Positions 47,001 through 60,221 of a stretch of DNA of 64,000 nucleotides are shown piece by piece. Within the stretch, counting starts at the first letter, position 1, and each line of letters begins with the position of its first letter. Position numbers and translations under genes: made by a program. The stretch comes from Silene conica (taxonomy: Eukaryota; Streptophyta; Magnoliopsida; Caryophyllales; Caryophyllaceae): positions 49,416,910 to 49,480,909 of the forward strand of contig CM055320.2 of NCBI GenBank assembly GCA_029255685.2, read 5' to 3'. Below the pieces are notes generated by a model that had not been told where the DNA came from, ran no database searches, and worked only from the letters and a program-made list of their open reading frames with translations.

Positions 47001-48883
47001 CTGAGCTCCTGAAACGAAAATGACCGAAAATTGCAAAGATGGTTAATCGAGTCAGATAAAACGGGCACCAAAATTTTCAAAAACATCGGAAGACATTTGA
47101 CGTTACCGGTATGCTATAAACCAGTTTCGGCCGAAAATTTGATAACCATGAAAAGTGATTTATGGTTGTTTATAGGGTCTAGAATAGAATAAGATATCTC
47201 ATGATGCGATTTCGGACACGTGGTAGAAAAACAGGCTGAAAAATAAAAAAGGTCGCTCCGACCACCCCTAACAGCTCGAATTGAAGGGTATATAATACAA
47301 GTTTTTGAGGCCTCTGAGCTCCCGAAACAGATATTGCCGAAATCGCACGGATGGTTACTCGAGTCAGATAAAGCGGACTCAAAAATTTTCAAATACATCG
47401 GAAGACATTTGACGTTACTGATATGCTATAACCGTGTAAAAGTTATCTATAGTTGTTTATAGGGTCTAGAATCAAATAAGATACCACATGATGCGATTTC
47501 GGACACGTGGTATATAAACAGGCAGAAAAATAAAAATGGTCGCTCCGACCATCCGAAACGTCTCGAATTGACGTGTATATAATACACGTTTTTTAGGCCT
47601 CTGAGTTCCCGAAACAAAAATGACCGAAAATCGCATGGATGGTTAATCGAGTCAGATAAAGCGGACTCTAACATTTTCAAAAACATCGGAGGACATTTGA
47701 CGTTTCCAGTATGCTATAAACCAATTTCGTCCGAAAATCGGATAACCGTGAAAGAGTGATTTATAGTTGGTTATAGGGTCTAGAATCGAATAAGATACCA
47801 CATGATGCAATTTCAGACCCCTGGCAAAAAAACTGCCTAAAAAATTAAAATGGTCGCTCCGACCACCCGAAACGGCTCTAATTGAAGGGTATATAATACT
47901 CGTTTATTAGCCCTCTGATCTTCCGAAACAAAAATAACCGAAAATCGCACCGATGGTTAGTTGAGTCTGATAACGCGGACTCAAAACTTTTCAAAAACAT
48001 CGGAAGTCCTTTGACGTTACCGGTATGCTATAAACCAATTTCTTCCGAAAATTGGATAACCGTGTACAAGTGATTTATAGTTGTTTATAGTGTCTAGAAT
48101 CGAATAAGATACCTCATGATACGATTTCGGACACGTGGTATAAAAACTCCTGAAAAAAAAAATAATGATCGCTCCGACCACCCGAAACGTCTCGAATTGA
48201 AGGGTATACAATACACGTTTTTAGGCCTCTGAGCTCCTGAAACGAAAATGACTGAAAATTGCAAGGATGGTTAATCGAGTCAGATAAAGCGGGCACCAAA
48301 ATTTTCAAAAACATCGGAAGACATATAACGTTACCGGAATGCTATAAACCAGTTTCGGCCGTAAATTTGATAACCATGTAAAAGTGATTTATAGTTGTTT
48401 ACAGGGTCTATTATAGAATAAGATATCTCATGATGCGATTTCGGACACGTGGTAGAAAAACAGGCTGAAAAATTAAAAAGGCCGCTCCTACCACCCGAAA
48501 TAGCTCGAATTGAAGGGTATATAATACACGTTTTTTGCGGCCTCTGAGCTCCCGAAACAAAAATTGCCGAAATCGCACGGATGGTTACTCGAGTCAGATA
48601 AAAGGGACTCAAAAATTTTCAAATACATCGGAAGACATTTGACGTTACCGATATGCTATAAACCAATTTCGTCCGAAAATCGGATAACCGTGTAAAAGTT
48701 ATTTATAGTTATTTATAGGGTCTAGAATCAAATAAGATACCACATGATGCGATTTCAGACACGTGGTATATAAACAGGCAGAAAAATAAAAATGGTCGCT
48801 CCCACCACCCGAAACGTCTCGAATTGACGGGTATATAATACACGTTTTTTAGGCCTCTGAGTTCCCGAAACAAAAATGACCGA
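44021..48883. repeat. Right flank of array: divergent monomers
   Basis: Monomers continue without an obvious long period and with more substitutions and small deletions (for example a shortened monomer near 47430). This agrees with the edge of a satellite array being older than its core. Confidence 0.7.
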
Positions 48884-49077
48884 TAACCGGTCGACCGACA
48901 GAGTACCATAGTCGGTCGACCGAAGTGCAGTTTTCAGAAATTTCCGCAAAGCCCACGCACGCTTTAGGTCAAAGGAGAACGCTTCTAATTTTTCTTATTT
49001 AAGCCTAATTCGTGTTTAGGGTTAATGATTCAGATTTTAATCCTTCATCCAGTTCTTAATCAAGTTTTCTATTACCT
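48884..49077 (+). mobile_element. Athila-like LTR copy C, segment 1 (5' truncated)
   Basis: Begins TAACCGGTCGACCGAC directly after satellite and continues with GCACGCTTTAGGTC and AGGGTTAATGATTC, matching the reverse complement of copy B. The first several hundred LTR bases are missing. It is interrupted at 49077 by a 9.1 kb LTR element and resumes at 58166. Confidence 0.8.
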
Positions 49078-50259
49078 TGTAACACCCCGATTTAATAAGG
49101 AGCCTTTAGCAAGACATCCTCAGTAAATTGAGCTGTTACCATCTCGGAATATCCGAGGTAGTGAATAACAAAGTAAATAAACCAAAGTACTTTATATAAA
49201 AGTTGATAAAATTTAAACACTTGTTATTACAGAAATTACATAGAAAAATGAAGCACATCCGACGACTACTCTATATGTGACGTAGATCTAAGTCGGTCTC
49301 AAGTCCGCATCTACATTCCCGTCCCAGCTCCTGACTCATCTTTCTCTTTCCTGTAGAATCTACTCCCCATTCCGGATCATCGTAGGTGTCACACGAATAC
49401 ACATGGTCAACCGCGAGGTTGAGTAGGTAAAACAGATAAAACATAAATAGCAGTAGAACTGTATCCTCCTCCATCTCCATATCATTCGATCATCCACCAC
49501 ACCTCCACCACTCCACACCTCCATCACACCACACCTCCCATCACACCACACATCCCACGGCCATATCACAAGTCCCATATCACAAGACCCATATCACAAG
49601 ACCCATTTCACAATCCCCGTTCTCCACAATAATCAGTAAACATCCAATCACAATATATCACAAGTAAATATATCAACCAAATAACGAGTATCCTCATGTC
49701 AGATCACAATTACAAACATAGATATTCCCCTACCTCAGACTGCAGAAGGATAAGGTCAACTGTAAAGCTGCTAGAAGTATTCCACGCGAAACCGTCACCT
49801 AAACATATATTACGGAACGAATTAATATACTTCCCGAACCCCCATAAGTCAACTTACACTTATTGTAAAAGTACCCTTCTATAAATGGAAAGTTTCCCAA
49901 AATGGAAACTTCCCAAAATAGTAGTTTTCTTAAAACATTAACTTCCCGACTCGTAACATAACCAAGCACCACCTTTAACATAATTAACATAATTAAACAT
50001 AGATAACTATTATTAATTATCAATATCTACTAAACATATAACTAATAAAACATTATTATTAATAATAATAATAATAACCATCATAAAACATAATAGTAAT
50101 AATAACAATAATAATAACTTATATATATTAATAAGCTTAATATACGATCATAACATTTGCCAACAACGTAAATAATACTAATATTAATAACATTATTATC
50201 CTACAATTATAAAATCCCCATAAGAATAATTCAACTAATAATAATGATAAACATAAAAC

Positions 50260-50298
<39 letters not shown>

Positions 50299-51594
50299 CA
50301 AAACACACAACGTATAACACGCAGCCTAAGAACCAGCCCCAAAACCCGTAACCAATAGCCTGACCACCCTACTTCCAGCCTTCCTCGACACACCCCTGCC
50401 GCCTTACCCACCAGCCCAACGACGTGACTACGTCTCTGGACTACGGTGTACCTCTTGGCGCCAACCACGACTCCAGTCTTGTCCAAAACAGCTCTCAAAA
50501 CCACCATCAAAACCTCCTGGTCACAACTACCTACACTGAAACCGCGACGAACACCTACCGAATCCAACCCGCTAAACGCTTGCTAGCACCACCATTACCA
50601 CCGCCAGTTACCACCACTCGACACCCCACACTACCGACAATCCCCTGGTGTCAACCCCTTGGCCTCGACACCACTATACCCATTGAACAACAGCCTCCAA
50701 ACCCACTGACCCTCACGATAACCCTCTGTTTTAATATACTCCGAGCCACTCCCTGGGAGGAATTCACGGTGGTTCAACCCCCATTCTCCACCCTAGCCAT
50801 CGTCACACAACTCACAACCACCCCACTACTATTACTCATAAAGCTCATTCCCAGAAACAACCCGAAACCCGATATAAAATCAGCCCCAATCGAAACAGCG
50901 CAAAAGAAGCGAAAACAGAGCGAAAAAGTATGTTTGACACTTGACGACTTGCGGTGGTTAACACGCCACCCACGGTGGTCTTACGGTGGTCTATATACGA
51001 TGGACATGTTAAACAAAATACAAGGATTACATACGAACTTAGTTTATAGGTTCACAGATGCAAAACAACACAATAAAACACTTACGAACATGGCTGCGCA
51101 GGTGAATGATTCCGGTGATGGTTATCTCAGTTTCGTTCCTTCCCTTCTTCTTCCCAATCCCAGGCTAGGTTCCTTGAGTGTATGGATTAAGGAGACGGAA
51201 AAGTGAAGAGGTTTTAGGGTTGTACGGAGTAAGGAGGCAACATAGATAATAGGGTTTTATTTTCTTATTTTTGTGTCGATGAGCAACAAGGTGAAGGAGG
51301 GAGATGTCGATGTAGCAATTAAGGTTTGTGTTTGAAGTTTCCAAAGATATATCGCATACTACACTTGTTATCCCACAACCCGAGTTCGACCCTTCTCTAT
51401 TCGGTTATCCCCGAGCCCACCTTCCTCTCACTCGACCCATCACGCATTCCAAGATAATCCCATGTCCACAACCCGGTCTAAAACCGTAACTTGAAAACAA
51501 TTAGTATTACAAGCCCACATATATCAATCATGCCGATCTTGATAAAATATAAAACAATTCATCATTACGAATTATGAAAATACGTGGTATTACA
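49078..51594 (-). repeat. 3' LTR of LARD-like element
   Basis: 2517 bases. Contains an AAT microsatellite of 39 bases at 50260-50298. The 260-codon frame at 50424-51206 runs antisense to the element and is broken in the other LTR, so it is not annotated as a gene. Confidence 0.85.
50260..50298. repeat. (AAT)n microsatellite in 3' LTR
   Basis: About 13 uninterrupted AAT units. Confidence 0.9.
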
Positions 51595-54500
51595 GTCTTC
51601 CCTCCTTAAAATGTACTTCGTCGCGAAGTTCACATCCCATGGTTAACAAACCGGTCACTAGGGCATAACCAATTCAAAGCGTGAGACCCCATAACATCAC
51701 AACCAATAAAGGTAGTGTAAAACTCGGATTGTTACATCCTACCCTAGTTAAGAAAACTTTGTTCCCAAAGTTCAACGTATTATTAAATTAAAGAATACTT
51801 CGCGAAACGCAATAATGCATAACATAGGTAATCAAAATATCAGGTACATTCAAAACAAACATGACACACCAATAAGCATGTCTTAACTACCAGCCATATC
51901 ATAAATCAAAAAGATTTTACAATCCTATCCCCCTTAAAACACGGTTACGTCCCCGTAACCTCATTATACAACTCTCAGCTCATTAGTCCATCTTACTCAT
52001 CACTTTATCTCGTACCATCCTACTCCAAGTAACCAAGTATCATACTCATCGTCGAATCTAAGACCAAAGACAAGGGGTGAGTGAACTGGCAGAATAAAAC
52101 CGCTAATCAACACTTCCATTTCAACATCGATTTCAAACTCCGAATATAACCAATAACCATGCTCACACTGGACCGTAAACATAACTCGACACGAGCACCT
52201 AATCTCAATCTCCATCTCAACATCAGTATCGATATCGTCAAAGGTTCCCAGAACCGTGCTCAACACTTAAAGTACGAACTTTAAGCTACTCACCTACAAG
52301 TTAAGGTCACAGAGGACGAAAATAAGGAAAAGAATGCAATACTAATATCCGTAACCAATATATCAATCCCCTGTACCCGTATACTCCAATTCGGTCGTAA
52401 ACCAGCAATAGAATAATTCTCTAAATAAAAGGACCATCAATGTCTCGTAACATATGAACACTACGATATATACAATAAAATTCACAATATCAATTTCTCA
52501 ATAATTATCAACATATAAATAGTCAACAAAACATGTCAGCTTGAATAATTATTGAAGTGCATAGGATCGCTAAATCAATTAGCACACATATATATATATC
52601 CCCGGACAAGAATAAGAATGATAAGATCGGTAGAATTATGTTACGCAGCCAAAACAGAATCACAACAGCTAACACACATATATCCTTGAAATTTTTTTAC
52701 ACAACTTAACATATTTACCCTAATGTAGGCCATCAGCAACTCCTAGTTCATAATTGACAAATTAAGACCTTCCATGTTTATAATCATATTATCGAAGCAA
52801 AGTCATATTTAACAATCATATTTTGGAAAGGCATAAGGTAAACTTAATTAACGTATTTAGACATAGAGCATTGACATGTCTCACGAGGTATACATCAATC
52901 ATAAGCTACAAGACCGCTTAACATTCCTAGATATCAATCAGTTAAAACCACTCAGTTGCAGTTCCCATCTACTCACATTACATCATTTATCATGAAACTA
53001 TTCATATATATGTCTTATAAAATAAAAGGTTTATATAATGCGCATCAATTAGCATTCGGGCATAATTTCGTCAACACGTAGCTACATAATTTGTCATGTT
53101 GCAAACAATCATTCTAATTATCAAGCATCAAGCACAATCATCATAATTCTCAAACATCAAGCTTAAACATGGTTTATCACGTTGAAAACATTTTGAAACG
53201 TTTGAAACATTGAAGCGGTAATTTGTGATCATTTATAAATACAAATAAAAAGGCAACAAGTTACAGATCGAACCAAGGCTACACGGGGACATTCTGACTC
53301 TTGTTTACTAATACGTTGTTCTTGTCGCTCATGAATTATGAAAGTTTTTTTTTTTTTTTTAAGTAAACGGATTCACAAGACTAGTAATTCATATTTCATA
53401 TGTCAACCAATTAATAATTCCAATACATCGTGATCATATTTTATACATATCATTATGCATCTCACTTATGGCATAATATAACAGTATACATGAAAAGTTA
53501 TAAAGATTGTTATCGCAGAGACTAGACAAGGATATACCATCAATATACGAAAGAACATCAACAAGATTCACATTGTTCAAATAGTCACAATTACGTATAA
53601 CAAACACATTGTTACATAACTTTTACTCATGACATCGTGCTAATAAGCTTACTAGTTAAATTTCATTCGATAAACATGGTATTAACATCACACACGAATA
53701 TACATCATTATTTGGGGTCATATCATTAGAAAGTAGGAACGTTGGTATAATTAAAACTATTTTATATAGAAACAAGCATGATGACGTTATCATATAGTAA
53801 GGTTCATGTTCATATCATATGCCTACTATTCATGTTACTAATGCTATATCATGATATCACGGAATCACATCACATAATCCACATTTGACTAAACTTTTAT
53901 ATGAACTTACATATCTCACAATTCACCAATTAAACATTATGCAACAACTTACAAAAATCATAAACAAACAACAACTTAACTAACGTGCGCGCGATTATAG
54001 TTTTTAGAAAATATGGGAAATAAGCTAAACAGAGGAAATTATTTAATACAATCTTTTTACAACTCAATCGGTCTGGACAAGAACTTTACAACAATTCAAC
54101 AGAAAATTCGGCAACTTGCAAAAATCACAATTAAATAGTGGCTCGTTACGATTTTACATGGCATATCATTTTGAAAATGCGAACACATATTCCGAACAGT
54201 AGAGTTGAATTTATGCATAACAAACACCAGGTTTTGAAATGATTTCTTTCACTCTGAACATAGATCGTTTTAACATGAACCCAAAACATTGGAAAGCTAA
54301 TTCAGGAGATTATCATACATAAAATTTTCATACCTATATGGAGAACACATTTTAAATGACAGCTCTCGCAAGCAAAGTAACATTCTGAAAATTTATCAAA
54401 ATTTGTGTTCCTTAAAACCACTTCCCACTATTACATTTAAATATATCACCATTATTTTTCCAAAAACATGTTGACATGTCATTCGAAGAGTTGGAATCAC

Positions 54501-55604
54501 ATTGTACCAAATTAACTTCATTATTTCAAACCGAAATTGTCATCTACCAGACGGTAAGATTGCAAATTTGAGAAATATCATCACGAAATAATTCAATAGT
54601 TACACATGTATGAACAATGCATTAGTTCCTACTATGGTAACAGTCACAACATAATAGTATGTAAATATATATACCAGAATCACCATGGTGCCACTTATAG
54701 AAACATGACTCTTTACTAAACTAATTGGGTGTCAAAAGAAATCGCCATTTATACTTTAAGTACGATCCATGCAACACATAACCCTAGAGTACTCATGGCT
54801 TGGGGTCACATTCCGCATTTCACTAGACATGGATTGCTAAAGCAATTAGTAAAATAATAACAATCATAAATCTCAAATTTCGATCATATTTGCCTAGTAA
54901 GCCCATCAGTAAACTCTTGCAAAGTATAAGGCATGCAAATAAGTAGTGTATACCCACATAGAATAGTAACAGACAATTATCAACGGGCACGACATCCGGT
55001 TCGGTCTACTAGCTTTACCCATAAGACTTAACTTGGTTCCACATCCTATAATGATATAGCATAGTTGGCTCTACTACCATTCTAGTCAATCATGATCATA
55101 TCTCTCCTACATCTACCCTTTTAGGTAGCTATAGCTCATTAACTCATTACACATATCATTATACTATATCTCTACCTAACGGTTCAAGGATCATATAGCC
55201 GCATGCATATCACCATATACAAGTAAAGCTCATATTCAAAACTCTTGTTCTCAATACCAGAAATAGTATATCTCGATCAACATTCAACATCAATCTCATG
55301 ATTCACAGTATGTATTACCAACCATATTTCACATCATAACTTACCTCATTCCTTCTCCTGCAAGAACGTTAGTACAAGATAACTAGGTCACTATATAATC
55401 TACCCCACTCTTCAATTACTCTCATTGGGTTCCCGAGACAGAACAGAAAGGGCCCAGGTTTGGTGTGAGGGGGCCCCTAACTCATGCCGTTCCTTTTTGG
55501 GGCTCCCATCAGTTTCATCTCGGGGTTCATTTTATTAGACTCTTCCTACGTTCATTATTATTCATTTGATTTAGGCCTGAGGATCGTTTGCTCTGATACC
55601 ACTT
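51595..55604 (-). other. Non-coding interior of LARD-like element
   Basis: AT-rich. The longest frame is 88 codons (52000-52266, -) and acidic, with no recognisable domain. I looked for zinc-knuckle spacing, DSGA, YxDD and integrase-type motifs in the translated frames supplied and saw none. A T run sits at 53346-53360. Confidence 0.7.
55590..55601 (-). other. Primer-binding site, tRNA-iMet
   Basis: TGGTATCAGAGC on -, three bases from the 5' LTR at 55605. Confidence 0.85.
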
Positions 55605-56788
55605 TGTAACACCCCGATTTAGTAAGGAGCCTTTAGCAAGACATCCTCAGTAAATTGAGCTGTTACCATCTCGGAATATCCGAGGTAGTGAATAACAAAG
55701 TAAATTAACCAAAGTACTTTATATAAAAGTTGATAAAATTTAAACACTTGTTATTACAGAAATTACATAGAAAAATGAAGCACAGCCGACGACTACTCTA
55801 TATGTGACGTAGATCTAAGTCAGTCTCAAGTCCGCATCTCACATTCCCGTCCCAGCTCCTGACTCATCTGTCTCTTTTCTGTAGAATCTACTCCCCATTC
55901 CGGATTATCGTAGGTGTCACACGAATACACATGGTCAACCGCGAGGTTGAGTAGGAAAAACAGATAAAACATAAATAGCAGTAGAACTGTATCCTCCTCC
56001 ATCTCCATATCATTCGATCATCCACCACACCTCCACCACTCCACACCTCCCATCACACCACACCTCCCATCACACCACACATCCCATGGCGATATCACAA
56101 GTCCCATATCACAAGACCCATATCACAAGACCCATTTCACAATCCCCGTTCTCCACAATAATCAGTAAACATCCAATCACAATATATCACAAGTAAATAT
56201 ATCAACCAAATAACGAGTATCCTCATGTCAGATCACAATTACAAACATAGATATTCCCCTACCTCAGACTGCAGAAGGATAAGGTCAACTGTAAAGCTGC
56301 TAGAAGTATTCCACGCGAAACCGTCACCTAAATATATATTACGGAACGAATTAATAAACTTACCGAACCCCCATAAGTCAACTTACACTTATTGTAAAAG
56401 TACCCATCTATAAATGGAAAGTTTCCCAAAATGGAAACTTCCCAAAATAGTAGTTTTCTTAAAACATTAACTTCCCGACTCGTAACATAACCAAGCACCA
56501 CCTTTAACATAATTAACATAATTAAACATAGATAACTATTATTAATTATCAATATCTACTAAACATATAAGTAATAAAACATTATTATTAATAATAATAA
56601 TAATAACCATCATAAAACATAATAGTAATAATAACAATAATAATAACTTATATATATTAATAAGCTTGATATACGATCATAACATTTGCCAACAACATAA
56701 ATAATACTAATATTAATAACATTATTATCCTATAATTATAAAATCACCATAAAAATAATTCAACTAATAATAATGATAAACATAAAAC

Positions 56789-56869
<81 letters not shown>

Positions 56870-58165
56870 CAAAACACACAACGTATAACACGCAGCCTAA
56901 GAACCAGCCCCAAAACCCGTAACCGACAGCCTGACCACCCTACTTCCAGCCTTCCTCGACACACCCCTGCCGCCTTACCCACCACCCCAACGCCCTGACT
57001 ACCTCTCTGGACTACGGTGTACCTCTTGGCGCCAACCACGACTCCAGTCTTGTCCCAACCAGCTCTCAAAACCACCATCAAAACCCCCTGGTCACAACTA
57101 CCTACACTGAAACCGCGACGAACACCTACCGAATCCAACCCCCTAAACACATGCTAGCACCACCCTTACCACCGCCAGTTACCACCACTCGACACCCCAC
57201 ACTACCAACAATCCCCTGGTGTCAACCCCCTGGCCTCGACACCACTATACCCATTGAACAACAACCTCCAAACCCACTGACCCTCACGATAACCCTCTGT
57301 TTTAATATACTCCGAGCCACTCCCTGGGAGGAATTCACGGTGGTTTAACCACTATTCTCCACCCTAGCCATCGTCACACAACTCACAACCACCCCACTAC
57401 TATTACTCATAAATCTCATTCCCAGAAACAACCCGAAACCCGATATAAACGCAGCCCCAATCGAAACAGCACAAAAGAAGCGAAAACAGAGCGAAAAAGT
57501 ACTTTTGACACTTGACGACTTGCGGTGGTTAACACGCCACCCACGGTGGTCTTACGGTGGTCTATATACGATGGACATGTTAAACAAAATACAAGGATTA
57601 CATACGAACTTAGTTTACAGGTTCACAGATGCAAAACAACACAATAAAACACTTACGAACATGGTTGCGCAGGTGAATGATTCCGGTGATGGTTATCTCA
57701 GTTTCGTTCCTTCCCTTCTTCTTCCTAATCCCAGGATAGGTTCCTTGAGTGTATGGATTAAGGAGACGGAAAAGTGAAGAAGTTTTAGGGTTGTACGGAG
57801 TAAGGAGGCAACATAGATAATAGGGTTTTATATTCTTATTTTTGTGTCGATGAGCAACAAGGTGAAAGAGGGAGATGTCGATGTAGCAATTAGGGTTTGT
57901 GTTTGAAGTTTCCAAAGATATATCGCATACTACACTTGTTATACCACAACCTGAGTTCGACCGTTCTCTATTCGGTTATCCCCGAGCCCACCTTCCTCTC
58001 ACTCGACCCATCACGCATTCCAAGATAATCCCATGTCCACAACCCGGTCTAAAACCGTAACTTGAAAACAATTAGTATTACAAGCCCACATATATCAATC
58101 ATGCCGATCTTGATAAAATATAAAACAATTCATCATTACGAATTATGAAAATACGTGGTATTACA
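55605..58165 (-). repeat. 5' LTR of LARD-like element
   Basis: 2561 bases, 44 longer than its partner. The AAT microsatellite at 56789-56869 (81 bases) explains 42 of these. Scattered substitutions also separate the two LTRs. Confidence 0.85.
56789..56869. repeat. (AAT)n microsatellite in 5' LTR, expanded
   Basis: 27 uninterrupted AAT units, twice the length of the partner LTR's tract. Confidence 0.9.
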
Positions 58166-59199
58166 TACCTAGTTTCGAATTACTGTATTCTTTAGTTTTA
58201 AGCTTTATTCCTAGTTCGATCTTTCAAACAATCGTTCCACGGAAATCAATAAAGTTCTTTCTTCTGCCCTAATTCCTTTAATCGGTAATTCTCCTTTGAT
58301 TTCAGTTTCTTTTTGTTATTTCAATAGAATTGCTAGTATCCAGTTTAGTGTAGAATCCCGAAACCTTATTGTTTATCGCATGTTTATGTTATTGTTTGCT
58401 TTGAATTCTGTTTTATCAATTGTTATTATCGTTATTGTTACAGTTATGAGTAGCTAAACCCATATGTTAGGATGTAGGTAAGTAATTGCGTAGATGGTAT
58501 AAGATCAGAATCGACCTGTAGCAGACCTCGGTCGACCGACTGGCTTAACTGGTTGGTCGACTGAGGTAGTTGGTCGACCGACTGGGTTAGCTGGTCGTCG
58601 ACTGACCTCGCGTATGTTTTCAGACTGTTCTTTCTTCGTCGACTATAACATCCTATAATGAGACTGAAAGGAGAATTGTAGGATGTTAGTAATGACTTAC
58701 CCAAGATTGAAAGATACGGGAAGGGCATTGGTTAACGTTTTAAGACGGCTAGTTTACTAAGACTGAAAGGTATGTGACCTAGAATTTAGGAATCACCCTT
58801 ATTGTTGACACCCAATATTTGTGAGCCCTAGGAACTAATAGCATAGGCCGAAAGGAGCTATTAGGTAACATAGACCGAGAGGATTTTTTACACCCCTTAC
58901 GCGACTACAATACATGTTAATTTAGACTTTATACCATCGTAGCTTTTATGAACTAATCATCCTAGCATTCTTTTAGTCATAAGTTTTATTCGTATCTTTA
59001 TTTTTGTTTCATCTTGCCTTTATTTTTATTAGACTTAGCATCAATCAATTAAACAAACCCCAATTTTGTTACCCTAAAACTTTAACATAGAACAATAAAC
59101 ATTGTCCACCTCCTTGTGGTTCGACCCTTGACTTTCACTATCTAGTTAAAGCTGAGAAACTATAAATCTTAACTTTGGCACCCTCAACAACGGGTGTCA
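58166..59199 (+). mobile_element. Athila-like LTR copy C, segment 2 (3' part)
   Basis: Continues the LTR from 49077 after the TSD TACCT. Contains GTCGAC-type inverted motifs (58528-58610) and ends GGGTGTCA at 59199, directly before the primer-binding site. No gene; the 94-codon - strand frame is not real. Confidence 0.85.
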
Positions 59200-59204
59200 A
59201 ATTT

Positions 59205-59221
59205 TGGCGTCGTTGCCGGGG
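59205..59221 (+). other. Primer-binding site, tRNA-Asp
   Basis: TGGCGTCGTTGCCGGGG is complementary to the 3' end of plant tRNA-Asp (CCCCGGCAACGGCGCCA) with one mismatch at the sixth base. It lies five bases after the LTR. This primer is typical of the Athila lineage of Ty3/gypsy elements. Confidence 0.85.
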
Positions 59222-59317
59222 AGGTCACGCCAGTGTTTATTGTTTTTAGTTTTTTTTTGTGTTTAAGGAACTTTGTTCCTTAAACCCTTCTTACTCTTTT
59301 CTTGTAGTTTTCATCTT

Positions 59318-59892
59318 ATGCGCATGTCAGTTCAAGGAGAGCCCCTACCACTTGACCTAGAGCTTGAGAGGACGCTTAGAGCGAAGAAGAAACTTTTTCA
59401 ACAGAATAAAGAGGGAGGTTCTCCATCTTCTTTATTCCAAGAAGACCTTTTCGACCAACCACCATCACCAAATCACCCTCACTCACCACATCAATCACAT
59501 TCACCACAAAATCCACCCACACCCACAACTACTTCCCAAAACCCAACAAAGAAGAGGAGATGGCCGAACATGCCAGTATTGCGAGTCATTCCATGCCTCA
59601 GGCAAAGGACCTCTACCAAGGGTTCAAATTACCTGCTGGAACGGGAAAACCCTTTGAAGCCAAACCATCTTACATCTCCATGGTGGAGAAAAACCAATTC
59701 GGAGGGGCGGCAAACGAGGATGCAACAAAACACATAGAAATCTTCACTGACTATGTGTGTTCCATCGCACCTCTAGATGGGGTGACACAAGACGAGATAA
59801 AGCAGACCATGTTCATCTTTTCTTTGAGAGATTCGGCTAGGGAGTGGTACCGGGATCTTGACCGCACTGCTGCGGGAGTAACTGACAAAAGC
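59318..59892 (+). pseudogene. Athila-like gag, frameshifted and truncated
   Basis: A first frame (start about 59318) encodes MRMSVQGEPLPLDLELERTL and a proline/serine/histidine-rich stretch. Near 59550 the reading must change frame to continue into EEMAEHASIASHSMPQAKDL. Then follow the capsid-like gag features KPSYISMVEKNQFGG, KHIEIFTDYV and MFIFSLRDSAREWYRDL. This last block is the conserved FSLRDKAxxWL region of Athila gag. The frame ends at the junction with a foreign LTR piece at 59893; zinc knuckle and pol are gone. Cannot make a functional Gag. Confidence 0.75.
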
Positions 59893-60221
59893 AGCCCGGG
59901 ATAGCATATCCCTACAGGTACAAAATACTGAAATCATAAGTCTAAGGTCTCGCTACACGATAAAGGTAAGTCATCGATGATACGATCAGCGCTCGCTAGC
60001 CTCAACGTAACCCCCTGCAAAAAGCATAAAGTACCTACACACATACAACATGTGCGCCACAGTCAGTGAGGAGTGACTAGAGCTCTCAAAGCCACATATT
60101 GTCATACAACACCGAACATATAAATACAAGCATTATACTCCAACATAAACAATCATGTGAAGTACTTCATCAATAACTCTTTATATCATACTCATGCAAG
60201 TAGCTAACGTACTACAACTCG
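59893..60221 (-). mobile_element. Fragment of the gag-only element's LTR
   Basis: AGCCCGGGATAGCATATCCC and later CATGTGCGCCACAGTCAGTG align with about 6789-7090 and 11262-11560, in the same orientation on +. The fragment is more diverged than those two are from each other, so it is from another, older copy. No ends or TSD are visible. Confidence 0.75.

Larger units (their letters stand above)
22908..48883. repeat. Satellite array, monomer about 313 bp, about 83 monomers
   Basis: Tandem direct repeats recognised by GACATTTGACGTTACC, GGGTCTAGAATCGAATAAG and GCTCCGACCACC in nearly every unit. Spacing between successive TTTGACGTTA sites is mostly 312-315 bases. AT-rich, no gene. The many 60-99 codon frames on the - strand are the same monomer read repeatedly. 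Monomers differ from each other noticeably but recur in fixed order within higher-order units, as in centromeric or pericentromeric satellites. Confidence 0.93.
49078..58165 (-). mobile_element. Large coding-free LTR retrotransposon (LARD-like), complete
   Basis: Direct repeats at 49078-51594 and 55605-58165 start TGTAACACCCCGATTTA and end CGTGGTATTACA. TSD TACCT lies at 49073-49077 and 58166-58170. The tRNA-iMet primer-binding site lies on - next to 55605 and the polypurine tract (AAGGAGGGAAGAC on -) beside 51594, so it reads right to left. The 4.0 kb interior holds no gag or pol. This is a large retrotransposon derivative moved by another element's proteins. Confidence 0.88.

Noticed and set aside
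22908..48883. CRISPR-like or gene-cluster reading of the regular repeats
   Set aside because: The unit is about 313 bases with no unique spacers; it is a eukaryotic satellite, and the repeated small frames are the same monomer.
22908..48883. CENP-B box in the satellite
   Set aside because: I looked for a TTCG....A..CGGG-type box. TTTCGTCCGAAAATCGG is common but does not fit the pattern well enough to claim it.
50424..51206. 260-codon open frame on + in the LARD-like LTR
   Set aside because: It is antisense to the element, rich in T, P and N without a domain, and broken by a stop and indels in the partner LTR (57151-57777).
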